64,000 nt of DNA from Oxalobacteraceae bacterium (GCA_013284265.1 JABTBR010000006.1:1-64000); one strand, 5' to 3'. Positions 43,201-51,096 are shown, numbered from the stretch's first letter. Notes: generated by a model not told the origin, from the sequence alone. Made by a program: numbers and translations.

Positions 43201-43984
43201 AGCGGTTCTCGAAAAGGAAAGCAGCAGATATGACACCGCCATTCAGATGGCCGAGTGGACTCTGTGTAAGACAGGGGACGAGCTGGACATCCCATTGACG
43301 ATGGCCGTCCTGGTAGCTGGCGCTAGCCATAACGCCGCTGTTATGACGGATCACTATTGGGGAGTGTTGGCCGAGCGATTTTTAGAGCGATCCCCTCAGT
43401 ATAAAATCGAACTATTTCGCTTGCTGGTGGAGAGGACCGTTTCTTTCGGTAGTTTCACATCAGGCGGAAAGATGGGCAAGGTGGCTTTCAAAATATGCCA
43501 GGAAGACCCCAGCACGACCTGGCCAATCGTAGCGACAGCACTGCAATCTAATAAGGCCTACGTTTTCAGAGCTTGGCTTGGCGAAGACGAAGGCAGAGGT
43601 GAGCCACACCTCCCGGCAATCACAGCTTTCAATCAGTCTGATATATTTGCTTGGATTGATGAAGACCCGGTTAAACGAGCTCACCAGATTTTAGAAGCTC
43701 TTCCAAAAACCTTAGAGTCCACCAACGGCGGTAACCTTACCAGAGACTTCCTCGCTCGCTATTTAGATATCGATGAAATTGGCAGCTCTCTCATATTTTT
43801 CTTTGGTGGGGGTAGCTATAGTGGACCACGCAGCGAGCATTTATCCGCCCGCCGCACTAGTGCACAAAGATGGATGGCACAAGTGGGCGACTCTCCCGTG
43901 GGTGACTGGTTGGAGGACTATGTGCAACAACTCAGCAAAGAGATTGAGGCCGAGAAAATCAAAGAGGAACGAAGCATTTGGTGA
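40256..43984 (+). CDS. nuclease-STAND NTPase-helical repeat protein (Avs-like antiphage sensor candidate)
   Basis: 1242 aa from the ATG at 40256 (GGGAGCAG upstream; the longer frame enters repeat DNA). The N-terminus (1-170) has a restriction-nuclease-like pattern: GGIDAAV with Asp57, then THYQVKTG with Gln78 and Lys80, which fits the D-QxK core of Mrr-type PD-(D/E)xK nucleases. A P-loop NTPase follows, with Walker A GEPGIGKT (232-239) and Walker B IIVIDEC (284-290). The remaining 850 residues are alpha-helical with no membrane span. This order (nuclease, STAND-type NTPase, long helical sensor) is that of Avs proteins, which detect phage proteins and then cut DNA. It lies in a low-GC island among repeats and IS remnants. 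Function is inferred; an uncharacterised housekeeping NTPase is possible. Confidence 0.7.
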   Translation: MAIKISEVEASKLLGYDPKQGIDLIKRLLWAEAWRVGIPRHEVNISGEITVADGGIDAAVNTTSTHNSILIAGQTHYQVKTGASFKPWQKAQIRAELFGDQPAGLTALGAQTRRGLEQGVGYSLVLFGHDLTTEQRDQAKDWLVEYFSVCGFSNIPIQVLGAGEIAGVLGLHPSLCLELNGLGDVSFQTVRSWNASADMTQSLSLGVSQGQFVDQLREILEDPEIQHVRVVGEPGIGKTRLVLEAISGKENLSASTMYFRKASDFQGTAFFNELMREGEARSAIIVIDECENRERTEIWAALKGRPGIKLVTIDHGPDTTSGAGMQTLQAPLLEREQIENILRSYLPRNQLLHNWAMWCDGSARVAHALGENLRDHPEDILRSPDTVQIWDRFISGYGSDVDGGRARTVLMHIALFEMFGYLPPVQEEADFVSALVQKTDPSITRQKFDQIVHYYLQRRILQGDRTLRIAPKALRIYLWREWWKNFGASANIRELLDTMPKSLHRWFMHSFVYAQDVKHALSVVKALLDPENGLFVDKAVMTSAVGSGFISVLAQAAPAETLTLLRGILRWTDGDLKALRNERHTLARALAIIAVWQPHFRTAAKVLARLSFGESPTYSNNCRGTLTALFVPFNAPTQTPFVERATLALEMFVSQSDFVRESGLNACASCLKVRGGSRFIDVEFQGVQPEINFWRAKLWTELTLPWSTVVEGLMKARSSADMPWNAKIENVVIEGIGELLKTNVLHDLCVNTLTELAKERRNFDQIYRLLSNIGKYPPKDLAADVLERLDTLRAEMDGTDFHTRLLRNVLSEIWDDELEELGEGGVEKRATRIKSLADEAVADLSLLRAALPKLFANGVSRRADRFGEYVATALGDEKFDQEVLSYASEHLEKSQHPFLDGYLLGVFGLDRNRWERLALTLLATPVRWIVLSVVDSGATPAVFERLLAVHRDSTEDTSWMCLLCRDPIPALLGQDRIRQAIQAVLEKESSRYDTAIQMAEWTLCKTGDELDIPLTMAVLVAGASHNAAVMTDHYWGVLAERFLERSPQYKIELFRLLVERTVSFGSFTSGGKMGKVAFKICQEDPSTTWPIVATALQSNKAYVFRAWLGEDEGRGEPHLPAITAFNQSDIFAWIDEDPVKRAHQILEALPKTLESTNGGNLTRDFLARYLDIDEIGSSLIFFFGGGSYSGPRSEHLSARRTSAQRWMAQVGDSPVGDWLEDYVQQLSKEIEAEKIKEERSIW

Positions 43985-44078
43985 CTTTCCCCCCCCATCG
44001 ACTTGCCGCTACTAACTGTTATGGTTTTACTTTGAATGCAGACTAAAGTAATCAACTACACGAGCGCGCCGCCATAAT

Positions 44079-44590
44079 GAAAGCGTCCAACCGCCCCACC
44101 TGTACAGCGTGTTCAGCGTTGGGTAAAGTCCGGCAATGGCAGCAGCGAGTCGATCTGGCTGTTGGGGTCGGGAGGCGTTCCCCCAAGACGTCGGCCAGCC
44201 AACGCAGCGGATCGAGTCCGTTGAGCTTGGCGGTGGCGAACAGGCTTTGGATGGCAGCGGCGCGGCGACTAGCCCGTTCCGAGCCAGTGAACAGCCAGTT
44301 CTTCTTGCCGATCGCGATCGAACGAATGGCGTTCTCCACCGGATTGTTGTCGATCGGCAGCGTGCCCGATCCTGCATAGCGCTCAAGCGCCGGCCAGCGC
44401 TTGAGCGCATGGTCGACGGCCTTGGCCGTGCCGCTGTCGGCGGCGACGGTGCGCTGGGTCGCCAACAACAAGGCGCGCAGTTTGGCCAGCGCCGGCACGG
44501 CTAGTTTTTCGCGCAACGTCAGACGTTGCGGCGGATCGAGTCCCGCGCCTTGCTGCTCGATCGCGTACAGCGCCGCGATGCGGTGCAGCA
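44079..44590 (-). pseudogene. tnpC: IS66-family transposase remnant (C-terminal end)
   Basis: On the minus strand, residues from HRIAALYAIEQQGAGLDPPQ through IDNNPVENAIRSIAIGKKNW match the last third of the TnpC at 6769-8289. A one-base insertion after LADVLG breaks the frame; the end (PDFTQR-like) continues in another frame. The element's end is still visible as GAAAGCGTCCAACCGCCCC at 44079. The 5' two thirds of the gene are missing beyond 44590. Confidence 0.88.
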
Positions 44591-44634
44591 CCATCCTCTT
44601 CTCCAAGAAAAAATGCGGAGTATGGGCTGGAGAT

Positions 44635-45057
44635 TTAAGGATTCATAGGTGGATGCGCCGGACGCTTACAATCGTCTCCAGGAAAGCGCAGCCAGACGAA
44701 GCGCCATGCATTGCGTCCCTTCGCATGAAGATTGGCAAACAGCGACGGAGTCAACAACTCGCCACTGTCGGAAACGATGTGGTCGCCAACCACCTTGGCG
44801 AATTCGACTGCGCCGTTATAGCTGGTACGCGAGCTGGTTCCGTCAGGCAGGAAGACATTCTTCCATTGAAAACCGCGCATCGCCCTGCCGCTTTTGCGCA
44901 GAGCGAGTCGTTCCATTTCAACTGCCAGCCAGCGTTTAATCAGTTCAGTGACAAAGGCGTTGGGCTTGACACCGGGGCGGGTGTCCATCAGATGGAATTC
45001 CAGATTCAGAAAATCGTATGTGGGGAGGTATTCCGCCTGTTTCGCTTCATATTCCAT
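44635..45057 (-). CDS. hypothetical protein, 140 aa, preceded by phased repeats
   Basis: Unrecognised. Mostly helical and beta mixed: YEAKQAEYLPTYDFLNLEFH, ELIKRWLAVEMERLALRKSG, GRNAWRFVWLRFPGDDCKR. No signal peptide or membrane helix. GAAAGGATCG lies upstream of the ATG at 45057. Its upstream region (45111-45246) carries five 13-base repeats at 31-base steps, which suggests it is strongly regulated or is part of a mobile module. It lies between an IS66 remnant and a TnpB remnant. Confidence 0.6.
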   Translation of the reverse strand: MEYEAKQAEYLPTYDFLNLEFHLMDTRPGVKPNAFVTELIKRWLAVEMERLALRKSGRAMRGFQWKNVFLPDGTSSRTSYNGAVEFAKVVGDHIVSDSGELLTPSLFANLHAKGRNAWRFVWLRFPGDDCKRPAHPPMNP

Positions 45058-45110
45058 GATTCGATCCTTTCGAAAGTGGTCTAAAGGTTGGATCGCAGAA
45101 CGGAAAAATA

Positions 45111-45246
45111 GATCCCTTTAGATTTTCGTCTCTTGGAATTGGACCGCGTTAGACTTGCGCGGTGAATTTATGGACCGTACTAGACAAGCGCTTGCGGATT
45201 TCAGACCGGATTAGCCCGAAACAGCTCCGAATAGACTGAACTAGAC
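45111..45246. repeat. five phased 13-bp repeats, 31-bp period
   Basis: GATCCCTTTAGAT (45111), GACCGCGTTAGAC (45142), GACCGTACTAGAC (45173), GACCGGATTAGCC (45204), GACTGAACTAGAC (45234). Steps are 31, 31, 31 and 30 bases, close to three helical turns. The bases before each repeat are also alike (GGAATT, GAATTT, GGATTT, CCGAAT). The array lies 54 bases upstream of the start of the 44635-45057 gene, so it may be an array of operator sites for one regulator, or a decayed minisatellite. Confidence 0.75.
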
Positions 45247-45304
45247 CGAGTCAGAATTTGGCATCCCAAGGGCAGGTTTTCCGTAAGCGTAAAGGCTCTG
45301 CCGC

Positions 45305-45615
45305 GACAGTTTTTATGTCGCCGATGACAAGTTTGAGGTCGAGGGCCACCGGATCAAACTGCCCAGGCTGGGTTGGGTCGGCATGACCGGGGCGCTGTGC
45401 TTCGACGGCAAGATACTGGGGGCGGTGGTGTCATGCACCGCCGACCGCTGGTATGTTGCGGTGCAGGTCGATGTTCTTGAGCGGCAGGCGACCCGCCGGC
45501 GCAGGGCCGATGGCGAAATCGGCGTCGACTTGGGCGTCAGAACGGCGGTGTCGCTCTCTAACGGTGAAAAAATCGATGCGCCGATGCCGCTTAACAGCGC
45601 GCTGCGGCGGAATTC
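45305..45615 (+). pseudogene. tnpB: TnpB (IS200/IS605 OrfB) remnant
   Basis: The frame reads SFYVADDKFEVEGHRIKLPR, LGWVGMTGALCFDGKILGAV and ADRWYVAVQVDVLE, then the RuvC-I strand IGVDLGVRTAVSLSNG with its catalytic Asp. This is the middle of TnpB, an RNA-guided nuclease of IS605-type elements. The N-terminus and everything after about 45615 (RuvC-II, zinc finger, RuvC-III) are missing. The tail runs into the 3' end of the lipase gene on the other strand. Confidence 0.8.
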
Positions 45616-45706
45616 GTACGCCAGTTTGTGGCCGCGGGTCCAAGCGACGAAAACCCCCAAAAGCTGTTGTCAACTTTTGGGGTTCACTGAGGGAGCCTGC
45701 TCTTCC

Positions 45707-48271
45707 TCAGGGCAGCGAACGGACCAGCCTTGCCTGGTTCAAATACATCGGATTGATATCCTTGAGCGTAAACACCCCGACCATATCGATGTGATCCCAT
45801 CCGTCCAACACGCCCATACTCTGCCAGACACCCCTGACCGGCGTGCCGTTGTAGGTCTGCACCGGCGCGCCGGTAGGCGCATTCATGCTGCTGGTATTGA
45901 CCACGCTGTCGTTTTCCCACCATGAGCTCGTGCTGTTAAATCCCATGAACCATGACTGCGGAATGAATGGCGTGAACGTGCTAAGGATCGGATATTGATG
46001 GCCATCGACAAGCCCTCGGAACGTGGACTTGTTCGAGTACGAAAAATAGTAGACATTCGAATACATGGTCGAGCCGCCGTAGATGTTCGGTGCACCGGCA
46101 GGACTGAGGTCATACGTGCCGCTATCGCTGGTGGCCGCCCATTTTGATGATTCATTGATACGATTGAAATAGGCAGTCCAGCCTTCGCCTGCATTACGGG
46201 TAAGCCCCCATTGGTCCAGCTTCAAATCGTAGACCACGTTTTCGCCGGTAACCAGGCCGAGCACGCGCGACGCTTCGGTCACGATTTTCTGGGTGATCCC
46301 TTGCGGATTGGCGAGGTTGGTCAGGGTCGTACCCTTATGCGGCGTCGATACCGTGGTGATGCTGTGTATCCAATCCCTGCCACCGGTGAACAAGCCGCCC
46401 GAACCGGCGTTCATCTCGGCCGTTGAACCATCGCGCAAGAGCTTTAACAGCACGCGCGCCGTTTGCCCGCCCTGGCTGTGCGAGAAAATATGAATCTTGT
46501 GGCTCGCGTCCCATGTACCGAGCAGCGGCGTCGAGTAACAGCGTCCCGTGCGCGCATGTCCATGCTGCTGCGCATGGGCGATGCCATAATCAACACAGCC
46601 GCCCTTCAACTCCGCATACGCTTCCACCGCGCGGTCCCAGTTGGAGCTGAGCGGACCGACGCCTACGGTCACGGTATTGTGGCCTTGCAGCTTCAGATAC
46701 TCTTGCAGGTCGCGGTCACCAGACCAGCCACCGCCCCAGTATTTCATGCCGAACATTTCCCCGCGCCCCCAGCCGGAAAAGCCGTGTATCAGCACGATGC
46801 TTTCGCTATTGGCGGCAGCACCGGGCGAATAAGTTGGATCGGACGACAGCAAGCCGAGCTTGAAAATCTGATTGCTGCCGAAGTTGCAGCTGTATTGCTG
46901 CAATGCCGCGCCGTTGGCAGTGCTGTTGCCGGCGATATCGAAGCATTTGTAGTTGGACTTTGGCCGGATCATATAGCCAGCGCCATAAGGCTCGAAGCGG
47001 AACAAGCGGTTGTCGCTGCTGTACTCTTCGCCTTGTTCGATGCGTGCGTTGTCGGATTCGGAGAAATCCCGCACTGCCAGGTCCAGTCCGCCGTTGGTAT
47101 GCGAAATCTTGTAGTAGCCGTTTGCCTGGTGGACGATCTTGAAGCTCTGCGACGACCCACCGTTGCAATCGTACTGTTGCAGGCCCTGGCCCGGCGACAC
47201 GCTGTTGTTGGGCACGTCAATGCATTTGCTTGTGCTGGTGGTCGGCTTGATGGTGTACACACCGTTGCCAATGTTGGCATTGACGGGCGTATCGAGCATC
47301 CATTTCTGATTGTTGGCGTTGAGATTGTCCCATAGCTGCGTCTTGGCGCCGTCGCTCGATGAGACGCCAGCAATCTCTATCGGCTTGTTTCCTGATAACG
47401 AAGATTTGATCTGGTAACTGCCATCGCCTACCGCACTGACGATGAAGCGCTGCGCGGCCGATTGGTTGCAGGTATATTGCTGGATCGCGGTTCCGTTGGC
47501 GGTGCCGCTCGCCCTGACATCGAGGCACTTGCCGTACGTGGCATTTTTGATCTCATACTGGTTGTTGCCGACATACGTGAAATCGAACTGTTGTGGCGAG
47601 GTGCCGTTGCACGCGTACTGCTGAAGCTGCACACTGTTGGCACTGCTGCCATTGGGCACGTCAAGGCATTTCCCTGAGTGAACCGATCGCGGGGAGTAGC
47701 GTCCATCGGCGATCGTCTGCGTTCCTGCGCTGGTCGGCCTGACCAGGAACGTTTGCTGCGCCGCGCCGCTGCACGCCATTTGCACCAGCACGCCGCTGGA
47801 ATCGCGCACGCCGTTTTGCAGCTCCACGCATTTGCCCGACTCGCGGCTGCGGATGATGAAGCCTTCATTATTCACTTGAAAATAGTAGTGCTGCGCGTAG
47901 GAATTGCCCCAGCCCACCTGCTGTACTGCTGCGCCATCGGTATGCGAGGCGTTACGCACATCCATCGCGAAGTTGGTACTGGCATTAATCAGCTTGTAAT
48001 AGCCGGAATCGGTGGCGCTAATATTGAAGGTCTGTGCGGCCGACTTATCGCAGGTGCCTTGCTGTAACTGCGAACCCGATAGCGCGTTTGGCGCGCGCAC
48101 GCACATGGCGCTGTGGGCCACGGTCAGGGTATATGCGCCTGCCGGCAGATTGATTGCTTGCGCCGGTGCGGCGATGACGGCACTACTTAAGGCGACGGCG
48201 GCGCCAAGACTGCCGTATCCGAGCGGGCGGACGCGGGGAACGGGAATACATTCCCAGAAACGATGCTTCAT
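45707..48271 (-). CDS. secreted lipase with ricin-type lectin domains
   Basis: 854 aa. A long signal peptide (AVALSSAVIAAPAQA) is followed by three ricin-B-type beta-trefoil regions (about 45-185, 190-330 and 335-480), each with QxW-like blocks such as LQQYACNGTSPQQFDF and QQYTCNQSAAQRFIV. The lipase domain (about 495-854) is of the Staphylococcus/Geobacillus family I.5 type: SESIVLIHGFSGWGRGEM, GPLSSNWDRAVEAYAEL, and the nucleophile elbow FSHSQGGQTARVL. The lectin part probably attaches it to polysaccharide. The C-terminal His in WDHIDMVG completes the triad. Its position in the island suggests gain by transfer, but the frame is intact. Confidence 0.88.
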   Translation of the reverse strand: MKHRFWECIPVPRVRPLGYGSLGAAVALSSAVIAAPAQAINLPAGAYTLTVAHSAMCVRAPNALSGSQLQQGTCDKSAAQTFNISATDSGYYKLINASTNFAMDVRNASHTDGAAVQQVGWGNSYAQHYYFQVNNEGFIIRSRESGKCVELQNGVRDSSGVLVQMACSGAAQQTFLVRPTSAGTQTIADGRYSPRSVHSGKCLDVPNGSSANSVQLQQYACNGTSPQQFDFTYVGNNQYEIKNATYGKCLDVRASGTANGTAIQQYTCNQSAAQRFIVSAVGDGSYQIKSSLSGNKPIEIAGVSSSDGAKTQLWDNLNANNQKWMLDTPVNANIGNGVYTIKPTTSTSKCIDVPNNSVSPGQGLQQYDCNGGSSQSFKIVHQANGYYKISHTNGGLDLAVRDFSESDNARIEQGEEYSSDNRLFRFEPYGAGYMIRPKSNYKCFDIAGNSTANGAALQQYSCNFGSNQIFKLGLLSSDPTYSPGAAANSESIVLIHGFSGWGRGEMFGMKYWGGGWSGDRDLQEYLKLQGHNTVTVGVGPLSSNWDRAVEAYAELKGGCVDYGIAHAQQHGHARTGRCYSTPLLGTWDASHKIHIFSHSQGGQTARVLLKLLRDGSTAEMNAGSGGLFTGGRDWIHSITTVSTPHKGTTLTNLANPQGITQKIVTEASRVLGLVTGENVVYDLKLDQWGLTRNAGEGWTAYFNRINESSKWAATSDSGTYDLSPAGAPNIYGGSTMYSNVYYFSYSNKSTFRGLVDGHQYPILSTFTPFIPQSWFMGFNSTSSWWENDSVVNTSSMNAPTGAPVQTYNGTPVRGVWQSMGVLDGWDHIDMVGVFTLKDINPMYLNQARLVRSLP

Positions 48272-48608
48272 TTAATCTCCGTATTATAGGTATAGGTTTT
48301 ATTGAATGTGAAGGCGGAACCGTACCTGCATGGGGGCGGCGTGACAGGTGCGGTATGCAGGTACACCGGGCGCGTCAGTGCTTTACGCTTTATATTTCCC
48401 AAGAGATAACTATCTGAAAATACAGAGCAAACGCTCGGTTTGCGAAATGTAGCACTGCAACAATCATAATTTTTTCGGATGGCTCCGGAGGCATTGTTTT
48501 TTGTCTCTGGAGCAAACACATCAAGCACCCGGCAGACACACTTCTGCAATTTCCCTTGCTGAAAAGGCAAGGCGGCGGGACAAATTCAGGGACAGATCGG
48601 GAGGAAAA

Positions 48609-48628
48609 AGCTTTCGATCGAAAGCTTC
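48609..48628. promoter_or_regulatory. 20-bp perfect palindrome
   Basis: AAGCTTTCGA-TCGAAAGCTT with no spacer. It lies 330 bases upstream of the lipase start and just 5' of the orphan Cache-gene upstream region. It may be an operator for a dimeric regulator; no gene that clearly depends on it remains. Confidence 0.5.
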
Positions 48629-48639
48629 TTTTCACTACT

Positions 48640-48730
48640 TGCATTTGTTGTGCCGTCGCTATCGGGAGTTGGGCGGAACAGACAGGGAGTTCACAATTCC
48701 AATCGTCCCGCTTGCACTGGGGAAAACGGT
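48640..48730 (+). other. orphan copy of a Cache-gene upstream region
   Basis: TTGGGCGGAACAGACAG, then CACAATTCC and CTTGCACTGGGGAAAA match the DNA upstream of the Cache genes at 51097 and 51704 (including the -35 TTGCAC at 48712). The match stops where the GGGTCA repeats begin, and the -10 and the gene itself are missing. It looks like what is left of a third copy. Confidence 0.65.
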
Positions 48731-48768
48731 CATGAGGGTCAAAACGGTCATGAGGGGATTTTGTCATG

Positions 48769-48855
48769 AGGGTCAGGTCTGGCATCTGGACGCAAGCGCG
48801 GCTGTACGGTGGGATTTTGCGGTTCAGTTAGTGTCCGAATGACAGACCTGACCCT
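48769..48855. mobile_element. short inverted-end element, copy 2 (MITE-like)
   Basis: The left end AGGGTCAGGTCTGGCATCTG then GAC is inverted at the right as GTGTCCGAATGACAGACCTG then ACCCT. The core AAGCGCGGCTGTACGGTGGG then ATTTTGCGGTTCAGTTA differs from 39920-39957 by one base. It is 87 bases long and flanked by short GGGTCA-type repeats (48735-48768). It abuts a truncated SnoaL-like gene on its right and the orphan Cache promoter on its left. Confidence 0.7.
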
Positions 48856-48861
48856 TCCGCC

Positions 48862-49092
48862 GCTGACGAGTTCAGGCAGTTGGCGCATCAGGCCAAGGCC
48901 ATGTTTTCGGAACGCGAGCAGCGCATCACTTCATTCAAGCAAGGTGTCGATTCGCTTACCGTAAGCATTGCCTATCATGGCAAGCTCACGGTGGACGTTC
49001 CGGATGGCCCGCGCGCGGGAACTGTGTAGGACCTCAAAGGCGAATCTGAATTCGCTTTCAAGGATGGTCTCATCTCTAAAATCGTCGACTGA
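48862..49092 (+). pseudogene. SnoaL-like/NTF2-fold protein remnant
   Basis: The frame DEFRQLAHQAKAMFSEREQR, ITSFKQGVDSLTVSIAYHG, KLTVDVPDGPRAG, stop, DLKGESEFAFKDGLISKIVD matches the second half of small SnoaL-like (NTF2-fold) proteins. It has an in-frame TAG at 49027-49029, and its 5' part is replaced by the inverted-end element. It is convergent with the NmrA-like gene, with two bases between. Confidence 0.7.
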
Positions 49093-49094
49093 AG

Positions 49095-50000
49095 CTAAGT
49101 CGATAACGACGAGGGATTCAGGTCGGCGATGACGCGCTTCAACGGAGTCGTTCCTGCCCATTCTTCCACGCCGGGATCGCTCTTGACGTCGATATGCGAG
49201 CAATTGAGGCCACGGGTCATCTCGGTGAAACCAGCCAGGGCGGCCTTTGAGAAACCAGCGTCCGCCAGCGCTTTGGGCCATTCCGCTTCCGGCAGGACCG
49301 CCACGTCGACTGGCTTCTGAAGCATGGATGAAACGATAGCGGCCACATCGTCCGGGGCGTAGTCTTTCGGCCCTGAAAGTGTGACGACGCGGGTCCAGCT
49401 CCTTTCTTCCCGCAGCAAAGCAGCCGCAGAGCTACCGACATCGACTGTCGCCACCATGGGGATAGCACGCTGTGGTGGTGCCAGAAACGTCGGCAGTGTG
49501 CCGCTGCGCATTGCCTGTCCGATCATCGGCACCCAGTTCTCCATGAAATAGGCCGCGCGCAGGAACGCGGTGGGTACGCCGGTTTCGGCCAAACGCCGCT
49601 CGAACATGCGATTCATTCCGATCCATCCCGTTCCGCTTTCACGATCGGCACCGACAGAGGAAAGCGCCACAAGTTTTGGTACGTGCGCCGCCAACGCAGC
49701 GCGAGCTGTGGTGGCGGCAATCAAATCTGCCCGCTCGAACAGGTCCTCACGGTGGTAGTGCTGCGGACTGATGACATAGGCGCCCCGGGCTTGACTGAGC
49801 GCCCTGACCATCGCGTCCAGATCTGTCAGGTCGGCCACGGCGACCTCTGCGCCGCGTTCGGCCCAAGGCCGACCTTGGGCCGGGTCGCGCACGACGACGC
49901 GCACTGCTTGACCGGCGCGCAACAGCGCATCGGCGGCAGCGGCGCCGGTACGCCCGGTCACGCCGAATATTGCGTAGGGAAGGGGGGAGGAAGCAGTCAT
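49095..50000 (-). CDS. NmrA-like NAD(P)-binding protein
   Basis: 301 aa of the atypical short-chain dehydrogenase group. The Rossmann motif is YAIFGVTGRTGAAAADAL; then AVRVVVRDPAQGRPW, the HVPKLVALSSVGAD strand and a substrate region without a clear YxxxK catalytic pair, as in NmrA and quinone-reductase-like QorB proteins. It may be a redox sensor or NADPH-dependent reductase. ATG at 50000 after GGAGATTT. A LysR gene is divergent 80 bases away and probably controls it. Confidence 0.82.
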   Translation of the reverse strand: MTASSPLPYAIFGVTGRTGAAAADALLRAGQAVRVVVRDPAQGRPWAERGAEVAVADLTDLDAMVRALSQARGAYVISPQHYHREDLFERADLIAATTARAALAAHVPKLVALSSVGADRESGTGWIGMNRMFERRLAETGVPTAFLRAAYFMENWVPMIGQAMRSGTLPTFLAPPQRAIPMVATVDVGSSAAALLREERSWTRVVTLSGPKDYAPDDVAAIVSSMLQKPVDVAVLPEAEWPKALADAGFSKAALAGFTEMTRGLNCSHIDVKSDPGVEEWAGTTPLKRVIADLNPSSLST

Positions 50001-50027
50001 ACAAAAATCTCCTGTTCAGATGAACCA

Positions 50028-50053
50028 GAATGGTGGATGATTGCCGACCATTC
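50028..50053. promoter_or_regulatory. candidate LysR operator
   Basis: GAATGGT-N12-ACCATTC, perfect 7-base arms in the 80-base gap between the NmrA-like and LysR genes; a good place for autoregulation and divergent control. Confidence 0.5.
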
Positions 50054-50080
50054 ATCAATGACATAAAAGTCATAGCGATC

Positions 50081-51001
50081 ATGCACCAAGTGGATTTGTC
50101 TGCGGTCGACCTCAACCTGTTAAAACTGTTCGAAGCACTGGTTCGCGAGCGAAGCGTGACCCAGGCGGGCCTGCGCCTGGGCTTGAGCCAACCGGCCGCC
50201 AGCCGCGCGCTGGGGCGATTGCGCACGATGCTGGGTGATCGACTGGTGGTCCGCGGCAAGCTCGGTCTGGAACTGACGCCGCGCGGTGAGGCGCTGGCAG
50301 GTCCGGTGACCAAGCTTCTGGACGCTGCGCGATGCATCGTCTCGCCTGCCGCTTTCGATCCCGCCTCTGCTACGGGGCGCATCACGATCGCCGCTCACGA
50401 CCATCTGAGCCTGATGGTTCTTGCTGGTTTGATCGCCCGCTTCGAGCGCCATGCGCCTGCGCTCAGTCTCCATATCGCGCAACCTGCCGGGGACAATGTG
50501 CGGCTGATCGAGCAGGGGGGCGCGGATCTGGCACTGGGCATTTTCACAACGCTGCCGGGCAGCTTCCATCGACGCGGCCTATACACCGACAGCATGGTGT
50601 GCGTGGCGAGGTCCGATCACTCCGTTGTGGCAGAAGGACTCAGTCTGGAGCGTTATGTGAGTTTGCGTCACATTGCCGTGACCATTTCCGGCCTGGGGGA
50701 AAGTGCGGTCGACGTCGCACTCTCGACAGTGGGACTCACTCGCCACGTCGCGCTGCGCGTTCCCCACTTTCTTGCCGCTGCGATGCTGGTGGCAGATAGC
50801 GACATGATTCTCACCTTGCCAAGGCGCTTGGCGCACCTGCTGGCGAAAAGGCTTCCGCTCGCGCTAGTGGATTTGCCGCTTCAGCTCGCTCCCTTGTCCC
50901 CCGCCATGATCTGGCACGAGCGCTTCCACCGCGACCCTGCCCATGTCTGGGTCAGGCAACAGCTTGTCGATGTCGTCGCGTCATACAACACGGTCGGGTA
51001 A
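50081..51001 (+). CDS. LysR-family regulator
   Basis: 306 aa from ATG 50081 (the frame is open to 50030, but the LysR consensus starts MHQVDLSAVDLNLLKLFEAL). The winged helix ERSVTQAGLRLGLSQPAASR and a NodD/NahR-like effector domain follow. Divergent to the NmrA-like reductase, which is the most probable target. The first residues and the region IEQGGADLALGIFT resemble the NahR/NodD subgroup of LysR proteins, which respond to aromatic compounds. Confidence 0.85.
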   Translation: MHQVDLSAVDLNLLKLFEALVRERSVTQAGLRLGLSQPAASRALGRLRTMLGDRLVVRGKLGLELTPRGEALAGPVTKLLDAARCIVSPAAFDPASATGRITIAAHDHLSLMVLAGLIARFERHAPALSLHIAQPAGDNVRLIEQGGADLALGIFTTLPGSFHRRGLYTDSMVCVARSDHSVVAEGLSLERYVSLRHIAVTISGLGESAVDVALSTVGLTRHVALRVPHFLAAAMLVADSDMILTLPRRLAHLLAKRLPLALVDLPLQLAPLSPAMIWHERFHRDPAHVWVRQQLVDVVASYNTVG

Positions 51002-51035
51002 ATGCCACAGCAGTACACAATTCCAAACGTGACGC

Positions 51036-51064
51036 TTGCACTGGGGAAAAAGCGCGCCTAGCAT
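51036..51064 (+). promoter_or_regulatory. sigma-70 promoter of Cache gene 1
   Basis: TTGCAC (51036-51041), 17 bases, TAGCAT (51059-51064). The same -35, spacer length and -10 are found upstream of Cache gene 2. Confidence 0.7.
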
Positions 51065-51096
51065 AGGGGCTCCAAAGTGACCCTCGGGAGACAGGA

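Noticed and set aside
45111..45246. Possible short CRISPR array
   Set aside because: The repeats are only 13 bases and degenerate, the gaps are 17-18 bases, and no cas genes are nearby; phased operator sites or a minisatellite fit better.
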